From assembly GCA_031551695.1 (NCBI GenBank), contig JAVBNG010000001.1:1-64000 (forward strand): DNA of 64,000 nucleotides. Direction: 5' to 3'. The number at the start of each line of letters is the position of its first letter. Position 1 is the stretch's first letter. The notes under the pieces are model-generated. The model had not been told where the DNA came from and searched no databases. It was given only the letters and a program-made list of their open reading frames with translations. Shown one piece after another: positions 58,871 through 64,000 of the stretch. Both the position numbers and the translations under genes were made by a program. Origin of the DNA: JAAYCI01 sp031551695 (lineage in GTDB: Bacteria > Bacillota > Clostridia > Oscillospirales > Ruminococcaceae).

Positions 58871-59908
58871 TTAGTCATCCACAATTTTGCCGGGACGATA
58901 GAACGCGGTGGCGCCGGGCTTGTAGCTCAGGTCATATTCATTATAAAGGGATTCCATATAGGCGTTGTAGTCCTCTTTGCAAAGGGCGCGCACCACGGTG
59001 CCGCGCATTTCGTCGAACTGCCCGTCGCTTTCAAAGGCGGGGATCTTCTCGTAAACCAGCACGTTGCTGGCCGTTTGGTACGAGCCGTAATCGCCCACCG
59101 CCTGGCCTTTCAGCGTATCCATAAACTCCTGTGTATAGGCCGAGCCCTCTTCCGGCGTGTAGGTGAGGTAAGAGGAAGAGGTGCTGCTGGTCACGGTGTC
59201 GTCGGTGTAGTCGCGGCCTTCCAGCGCATACACGTCCTGCAGGGCGGTGGCGGCGGCGGTGTCAAGGTCCGTGCCGCTGTTCAAGGAGGCCACCATCTCA
59301 TCGGCGATCTTCTGCACATCAGCGGTCATGTCTTCGTCGGTCTCGGCGTTTTTGATGGGCAGCTGCACATAGGTCACATGGGCATATTGCTCTTCGTACC
59401 GGGCTTTCAGCGTGGCGTCGTCCACTGCGCGCTCGCCGTCTTCGGCGTACAGCTCTTCAAACAACTGGTCGTCCAGCATGCTGTTCACCATTTGTCGCAT
59501 GTAGGTATCGTAGCCGATGCCGTTGGCGAGGTAATCTTCGCTCAGCATGTCCCAGTAGCTTTCCATTTGGTCCAGGTACTCTTTGTTTTCGTCGCTCAGC
59601 GTAATCTCCCGCTCGGTGCACATGGCGTCCACCAGGAAATAACGGCGCACGCTCTCGTCCGTTTTTTGCTGGATCCACTTGCGGGCGCTGATGTCGTCAA
59701 CTTTTTGGCTCAGCACGCTTTTGTCGGCGTTATCCACCTTGCTTTTGGCCTCGCTATAGGCGGAGTACTGCATGGCAAGGTACACCCCGGCGGGGATGTC
59801 TTGGCCGTTCACGGTGCCCGCCGGGTCGTACGCCTGGCCCATGCAGCCTGTGAACATGGCCACTGTAAACGCCGCCAGCAAAACAGCGGCAAGTTTTTTG
59901 ATTTTCAA
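58871..59908 (-). CDS. SurA/PrsA-like lipoprotein chaperone
   Basis: 345 residues from a TTG start with GGGAGG seven bases upstream. Signal peptide and lipobox MFTGC (Cys22). The next segment, AGTVNGQDIPAGVYLAMQYSA, is the usual opening of the SurA-N-type helical chaperone domain. Long helices follow, with ARYEEQYAHVTYVQLPI leading into a region where a parvulin rotamase would lie. No convincing parvulin active-site motif was seen, so it may be a chaperone without isomerase activity. Proposed role: folding of exported proteins on the outer face of the membrane. Confidence 0.75.
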   Translation of the reverse strand: MKIKKLAAVLLAAFTVAMFTGCMGQAYDPAGTVNGQDIPAGVYLAMQYSAYSEAKSKVDNADKSVLSQKVDDISARKWIQQKTDESVRRYFLVDAMCTEREITLSDENKEYLDQMESYWDMLSEDYLANGIGYDTYMRQMVNSMLDDQLFEELYAEDGERAVDDATLKARYEEQYAHVTYVQLPIKNAETDEDMTADVQKIADEMVASLNSGTDLDTAAATALQDVYALEGRDYTDDTVTSSTSSSYLTYTPEEGSAYTQEFMDTLKGQAVGDYGSYQTASNVLVYEKIPAFESDGQFDEMRGTVVRALCKEDYNAYMESLYNEYDLSYKPGATAFYRPGKIVDD

Positions 59909-60052
59909 AGCCGTCCTCCCGAAGAGATGATGCTGCGATATTTTTTCAATAGAGACGCGCATAACAACGCCAAAGCCGCCGCGCCGCGCCTTTCACCATA
60001 ATACACTGCCGGCGGCGGTTTTGCAAGATTTTTGTTGCGCTGCAAACGCCCG

Positions 60053-61093
60053 CTAAACAGCGGGCATGCGGCAATAGCCGGAAAGTTGCACATACATGGG
60101 GGAGTACCGGTTCAAAAGGTAATCCGCCGTGTCGCTGCGCAGCACGTCCGCGGTTTCGTCCGCCAGCGGCAGGGAAACGTGAATGCGCGTGTACTCGCCA
60201 AAATGGCTTTCCGCTGTTACCGTGCCGCCAAAGGCCGCGGCCACGTCCCGCACCACGCAAAGCCCCAACCCCGCGCCCGGGCGCTCGTCCGTGTCGGCGT
60301 AGGGGTCGGCTGAGAAAAATGCCTCAAAAATATGGGGCAGGTTTTCCTCCTTGATACCAAGGCCCCTGTCCTTCACGGTAAGCACCGCGTTTTTGCCCAC
60401 AGTTTTCAGCGATACGCCGATGACGTTTCCGTCGCGGGTGTATTGCAGCGCGTTGCGCAGCAGGTTTAAAAGCACGTCGCCAAACAGGCGCGCGTCGCCC
60501 ATCACCACAACCGGTTCTTCCGGCATGTTGGCGGAAATAGGCACACCGGCGTCCTTGCACAGGCTGCCCGCACCATCGCACACAGAGGCAGCCAGCGAAG
60601 CAAGATCCAACGCGCGGGCGTGGCTGGCCGGGCTTTTCAGCGCTCCGGTAGACTCCATATTGCACGCCAGGCGCAGCAGCGCGTAACAGTTCTGCTGGAT
60701 CTCCTCCACATAATGCCGTTCGTTGTCGTCCATCCGCTTTGCCAAAAGGGGCAGCACGGCAAAAATATTCGATACCGGTTCGCGCAAATTGCGCGTAAGC
60801 AACTCATTAAACGAAGCGGGCCCGCCGCTTGCCATGGCCAGCACGCCGCCCTCTATAGGCACGGCGCAAAGGCCGGAGATGCGCAAAATATCGGCCAGGG
60901 TCTGCATTTGCGGGCTGTTCGCCAAAGAGGGCGTGGCCGCCAGCGGTGCCAAAAGCTTCACCAGCTGCACGGTTGCCGGCGCGGCGTCCTGCAGGGTGTT
61001 TGCGGCTTGGTTTTGTAACAGCGTGCCATCTTTTCCCAGCCAGTAGCAGGGGCAGGGCGCGTTTTCGAAGTAGGACTGGAAGTGATTTTGCAT
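60053..61093 (-). CDS. histidine-kinase-like ATPase lacking the H-box histidine
   Basis: 346 residues, no membrane segment. N-terminal PAS-like stretch (ENAPCPCYWLGKDGTLLQNQA), then a dimerisation-like helix pair whose H box reads TRNLREPVSN (100-109), with Arg101 where the phosphorylated His of HELRTP should be. The HATPase domain looks intact: N box NLLRNALQYT, G1 DRGLGIKEENLPHIFEAFF and G2 GAGLGLCVVRDVAAAFGG. A C-terminal tail of about 35 residues follows. No response regulator lies adjacent. It may be a pseudokinase or a kinase using another residue. AGGAAA precedes the ATG. Confidence 0.8.
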   Translation of the reverse strand: MQNHFQSYFENAPCPCYWLGKDGTLLQNQAANTLQDAAPATVQLVKLLAPLAATPSLANSPQMQTLADILRISGLCAVPIEGGVLAMASGGPASFNELLTRNLREPVSNIFAVLPLLAKRMDDNERHYVEEIQQNCYALLRLACNMESTGALKSPASHARALDLASLAASVCDGAGSLCKDAGVPISANMPEEPVVVMGDARLFGDVLLNLLRNALQYTRDGNVIGVSLKTVGKNAVLTVKDRGLGIKEENLPHIFEAFFSADPYADTDERPGAGLGLCVVRDVAAAFGGTVTAESHFGEYTRIHVSLPLADETADVLRSDTADYLLNRYSPMYVQLSGYCRMPAV

Positions 61094-61232
61094 ATCAATG
61101 TTGTTTCCTGAATGAGGTGGTGTGAGTTGTCATTTTGTCGAATTATATCATATTTTGTCGAATAAAGCATTATCTTGTTACATTGGCAACATATGGGCAG
61201 AACAATTCTTTGTATATTATTTCACAAAGTCC

Positions 61233-61261
61233 TTGTGCTTTCGCATGTAATGGGGTAGAAT
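61233..61261 (+). promoter_or_regulatory. gapA promoter
   Basis: TTGTGC (61233-61238), 17-bp spacer, TAGAAT (61256-61261), 55 bases before the gapA start. Confidence 0.6.
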
Positions 61262-61316
61262 AGTTTGTAGCTCGAACGAAACCGGAGAAGTAATAAAGTA
61301 TCAGGAGGTTTTCCAG

Positions 61317-62324
61317 ATGGCAATTAAAGTAGGCATCAACGGGTTTGGCCGCATTGGCCGCCTTGTGCTGCGCGCGGGGCTGAAAAATCCGAATATCGAG
61401 TTCGTTGGCATCAACGATCCCTTCATGTCCCCCGATTACTGCGCGTACATGCTGCGGTACGACACGATACACGGCCGTTATGACGGCGAAGTTTCCCACA
61501 CGGACGACGCCGTGGTGGTGGACGGCAAAAGCATCAAATTCTTTGCGGAAAAAGAGCCGAAGGATATTCCGTGGGGCAAAATCGGCGCCGAGTATGTGGT
61601 GGATGCCACCGGAATTTTCCATTCGAAGGACAAAGCCCAGGGCCATATTGACGCTGGCGCCAAAAAAGTGGTGTACTCCGGCCCGTCGAAGGACGACACG
61701 CCCATGTTTGTGTGCGGCGTGAACCTGGACAAATACACCCCCGACATGAACTTCGTGTCCAACGCCTCCTGCACCACCAACTGCCTGGCGCCTTTGGCGA
61801 AGGTCATCAACGACAACTTCGGCATCAAGGACGGCCTGATGACCACGGTGCACGCCACCACGGCCACCCAGCTGACGGTGGACGGCCCCTCGAAGAAAGA
61901 TTGGCGCGGCGGCCGCGCGGCTTCGGGCAACATCATCCCCTCGTCCACCGGCGCAGCAAAGGCCGTGGGCAAGGTGATTCCGGAACTGAACGGCAAGCTG
62001 ACGGGCATGTCCATCCGTGTGCCCACCCTGGACGTCTCTGTGGTGGACCTGACGGTGAACCTGGAAAAACCCGCGAAGTATGAGGAGATCTGCGCCGCCA
62101 TTAAGAAAGCCAGCGAAGGTCCCATGAAGGGGATCCTTGGCTACACGGACGACCTTGTGGTATCGAGCGATTTCATCGGCGACGCCCGCACGTCCATCTT
62201 CGACGAAAAGGCCGGCATCGCGCTGACCGACACCTTCGTGAAGCTGGTGGCATGGTAAGACAACGAATGGGGCTACTCCTCCAATATCATCGACCTCATC
62301 CAGCATATGGACAGCGTGAAATAA
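61317..62324 (+). pseudogene. gapA: glyceraldehyde-3-phosphate dehydrogenase with in-frame stop
   Basis: The frame opens MAIKVGINGFGRIGRLVLRA (NAD fold) and has the catalytic Cys152 in SNASCTTNCLAP and His179 in TTVHATTATQ. After AW (residue 313) a TAA stands at 62256-62258. The same frame then continues DNEWGYSSNIIDLIQHMDSVK to a normal TAA at 62322-62324. In other GapA proteins this reads WYDNEWGYS, so the conserved Tyr codon (TAC/TAT) has become a stop. The 313-residue product would lose 22 residues including the nicotinamide-contacting Asn. RBS AGGAGG and promoter look intact. Real nonsense mutation or sequencing error are both possible. Confidence 0.9.
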
Positions 62325-62363
62325 GCGTTTGAAACGCCTGTTTCGTTCAAAACTTGCTGCATG

Positions 62364-62395
62364 CCCCTGCCGGCTTTTGCCGGCGGGGGATTTTT
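62364..62395 (+). terminator. gapA terminator
   Basis: CCCCTGCCGGC and GCCGGCGGGG around TTTT, followed by ATTTTT, about 40 bases after the second stop codon. Confidence 0.85.
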
Positions 62396-62531
62396 CTTCC
62401 GTTCGATGTCTATTATGCCGCAAATACGTGATATATTGGTGAGAGCGGTGCGCAAGAATTGGGAAAATTGGCCGCCGGCGCGGCGCGCCGACGCATCGGG
62501 GCTTTAAGACAGGAAAACTTAACGCTCTATC

Positions 62532-62560
62532 TTGTTCTATTCGCCTGCGCGTTATATAAT
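62532..62560 (+). promoter_or_regulatory. promoter of the PAS-protein gene
   Basis: TTGTTC (62532-62537), 17-bp spacer, consensus TATAAT (62555-62560). The rest of the 310-bp gap after gapA holds only the terminator and a GC-rich stretch around 62471-62495. Confidence 0.7.
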
Positions 62561-62634
62561 GATACCAAATTATCGCATATCTGTGGTTGAACAGCTGCAA
62601 GGCGTTCGCGGCAGTGCACGCAATGGAGGGCACG

Positions 62635-64000
62635 ATGGGCCAAATCCTTGGGGATAGCGCAGTTACCGGCGGGGACGCGCCCGGCGGCATGATGGAAGTG
62701 CTGAAAAGCCTGCTGGACGAACTGGACGCCTGCGTCTATGTTTCCGACATGGAGACGCATGAGATCCTGTTCGTAAACCGGACAATGAAAGAGGCCTATC
62801 ACCTGGATTACGATGCCACCGGGCTTGTTTGTTGGCAGCTGCTGCAAAAGGGAATGACCGGCCGCTGTTCGTTTTGCCCCATCAACCAGTTGGAAAAAGA
62901 CCCCGAAACGCCGGTGGTTTGGGAAGACGTGAACAGTGTTACAGGCCGCTGCTATAAAAAAACCGACCGCGTGATTGAATGGGCTGACGGCCGCAAAGTA
63001 CACATGCAATACGCGGTGGACATCACCGAGGCAAAAGAGATCCAGCAGGAAGCCGATAATATGCTGGGCATGCTGAAGAATATCCTGAACGGCATGGACG
63101 CGTATGTGTATGTCTCGGACATGGAGACCGACGAGATTTTATTCATCAACAACCGCATGAAAGAGACATTCAGCCTGGACGACACGCCGGGGCAAATCTG
63201 CTGGAAGGTGCTGCAGGACGGCTTTACCCAGCGGTGCGCCTTTTGCCCGAACTACGCGCTGGAAAAGGACCCCGCCACACCCGTGGTATGGGAAGAGCAC
63301 AATACCGTCACGAAACGCCACTATAAAAATGTGGACAGCGTGATTGAATGGCTCGACGGCAAAAAAGTGCATATGCAGCACTCCACCGATATCACCGATA
63401 TCCTGGACGCCCAGGCGGAGACCCGCGAAGCACGCGAGCGGCTGGAGATTGCGCTTACGGCAAGCCAGGCGGGCGTTTGGGTGATGGACCTGCAAAACGA
63501 CACATTTTCCTACGACGGGCTGTGTGGCCGCCTGATGGGCTTTGGCGACGAGGCGGGCGTGTTTACCGTCGGCGAGTTGGTAAACCGCCTTGCCGCCGTG
63601 ATGCACGAGGACGATGCGGACGCGCTGTTCGCGGCGCTTACCACCCGGGACCTGTATGCCGAGTGGCCTGTGCGGGACTCAAAGCTCACCCTTCCAGATG
63701 GAGAAGTGCGGTACATCCGCAGCTACGCCAACACCGTGCGGGACGCCGGCGGGCAGACGGTGCGCGTTATCGGCATGAGCATCGACATCACCCAAAGCGT
63801 GAACATGGAGAACGAGCTGAAGGCGGCGAAAATTGCGGCAGAGGACGAGGGCCGAGCCGAAGCCGACGCACGCAGCCAGGTGATGCTGGACGCGACGCCG
63901 CTGGCGGCTTCTTTGTGGGATGCCGACGGCAATATACTGGACTGCAACATGGAGGCCGTGCGCCTGTTTGGCCTTACGGAAAAGTCAGATTACATCGAGC
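62635..64000 (+). CDS. multi-PAS sensor protein, 3' end beyond the window
   Basis: At least 455 residues, open to the window's edge. ATG 62635 follows GGAGGG. Two nearly duplicated PAS units (about 20-135 and 145-255) share VSDMETxEILF and the same cysteine spacing: C66-x11-C78-x2-C81 and C189-x11-C201-x2-C204, each ending FCP. A third PAS with PAC (ITASQAG-like TASQAGVWVMDL ... RVIGMSIDITQS, about 270-400) and the start of a fourth (MLDATPLAASLWDADGNILDCN) follow. The output domain (kinase, GGDEF or other) is outside the window. No membrane helix was seen. Confidence 0.85.
   Translation, partial: MGQILGDSAVTGGDAPGGMMEVLKSLLDELDACVYVSDMETHEILFVNRTMKEAYHLDYDATGLVCWQLLQKGMTGRCSFCPINQLEKDPETPVVWEDVNSVTGRCYKKTDRVIEWADGRKVHMQYAVDITEAKEIQQEADNMLGMLKNILNGMDAYVYVSDMETDEILFINNRMKETFSLDDTPGQICWKVLQDGFTQRCAFCPNYALEKDPATPVVWEEHNTVTKRHYKNVDSVIEWLDGKKVHMQHSTDITDILDAQAETREARERLEIALTASQAGVWVMDLQNDTFSYDGLCGRLMGFGDEAGVFTVGELVNRLAAVMHEDDADALFAALTTRDLYAEWPVRDSKLTLPDGEVRYIRSYANTVRDAGGQTVRVIGMSIDITQSVNMENELKAAKIAAEDEGRAEADARSQVMLDATPLAASLWDADGNILDCNMEAVRLFGLTEKSDYIE

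Noticed and set aside
61317..62324. Stop-codon reassignment (TAA read as Tyr) to explain gapA
   Set aside because: Many intact genes in this window end in TAA directly before terminators, so TAA is a stop here.
1..64000. CRISPR arrays, transposases, integrases, phage genes
   Set aside because: No direct-repeat/spacer pattern and no recognisable recombinase or phage structural protein in any frame.

Overview
The window reads as a stretch of a GC-rich, low-redundancy Clostridia chromosome, most likely an Oscillospirales/Ruminococcaceae-type gut anaerobe. This is inferred from AGGAGG-type ribosome binding sites with some TTG starts, lipoprotein signal peptides, a biotin importer BioY, an 'archaeal-like' short ProRS, LL-diaminopimelate aminotransferase, Mfd next to Prs and Pth, a DUF1846 protein, a YdcZ-type transporter and sigma-A-like promoters. 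No phage, transposase, CRISPR array, rRNA or convincing tRNA gene was seen.

Layout. 0-2.1 kb: a possible structured RNA, a 58-residue orphan ORF and serC. 2.1-5.3 kb: a cobalamin riboswitch with its terminator in front of a complete corrinoid ABC importer (btuF-btuC-btuD). 5.7-10.8 kb: prs-pth-mfd. 10.8-11.7 kb: a frameshifted Big_2 protein and rpsT. 11.9-16 kb: a three-gene surface-sugar cassette (HMGL-type aldolase, KdsB-like CMP-sugar synthetase, GT2-GT32 fusion), followed convergently by a YdcZ transporter. 17.2-27.8 kb: a complete nucleoside uptake and catabolism operon on the minus strand (deoC-cdd-bmp-nupO-nupP-nupQ-udp-punA-deoB) with a divergent DeoR-type repressor and three candidate operators. 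27.9-37.3 kb, minus strand: CYTH protein, bioY, birA, tatD, metG, asnB, Asp/Glu racemase, D-aspartate-ligase-like ATP-grasp protein and a corrinoid adenosyltransferase. 37.4-41.2 kb: histidine phosphatase, XRE regulator, trpS, NusG-II protein and GNAT. 41.5-46.3 kb: MarR regulator plus two half-size ABC exporters. 46.6-50.2 kb: lipoprotein, DUF1846 and purA. 50.5-53.5 kb: acpP, proS, dapL. 53.6-60 kb: large secreted Big_2 protein, MarR-FtsH pair and a SurA/PrsA-like lipoprotein. 60-64 kb: sensor-kinase-like protein lacking the H-box histidine, gapA with an in-frame stop, and the start of a multi-PAS sensor running off the window.

How the parts fit. Nucleosides imported by the BMP/Nup transporter are deaminated (Cdd), phosphorolysed (Udp, PunA), isomerised (DeoB) and cleaved (DeoC) to glyceraldehyde-3-phosphate and acetaldehyde. 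Biotin uptake (BioY) sits next to biotin ligation (BirA). Corrinoid import (2.1-5.3 kb) and adenosylation (36.7 kb) complement each other. The ATP-grasp/racemase/AsnB run resembles the D-aspartate/D-asparagine peptidoglycan cross-bridge genes of enterococci and lactococci.

The most unusual signals are: (i) a family of about 115-160 bp palindromic intercistronic elements (four whole copies and one remnant) whose outer arms differ between copies yet remain self-complementary; (ii) an in-frame TAA replacing the conserved Tyr of the GapA WYDNEWGYS motif; (iii) the CMP-sugar/aldolase/fused glycosyltransferase cassette in what looks like a Gram-positive genome; and (iv) the putative D-Asx cross-bridge cassette.
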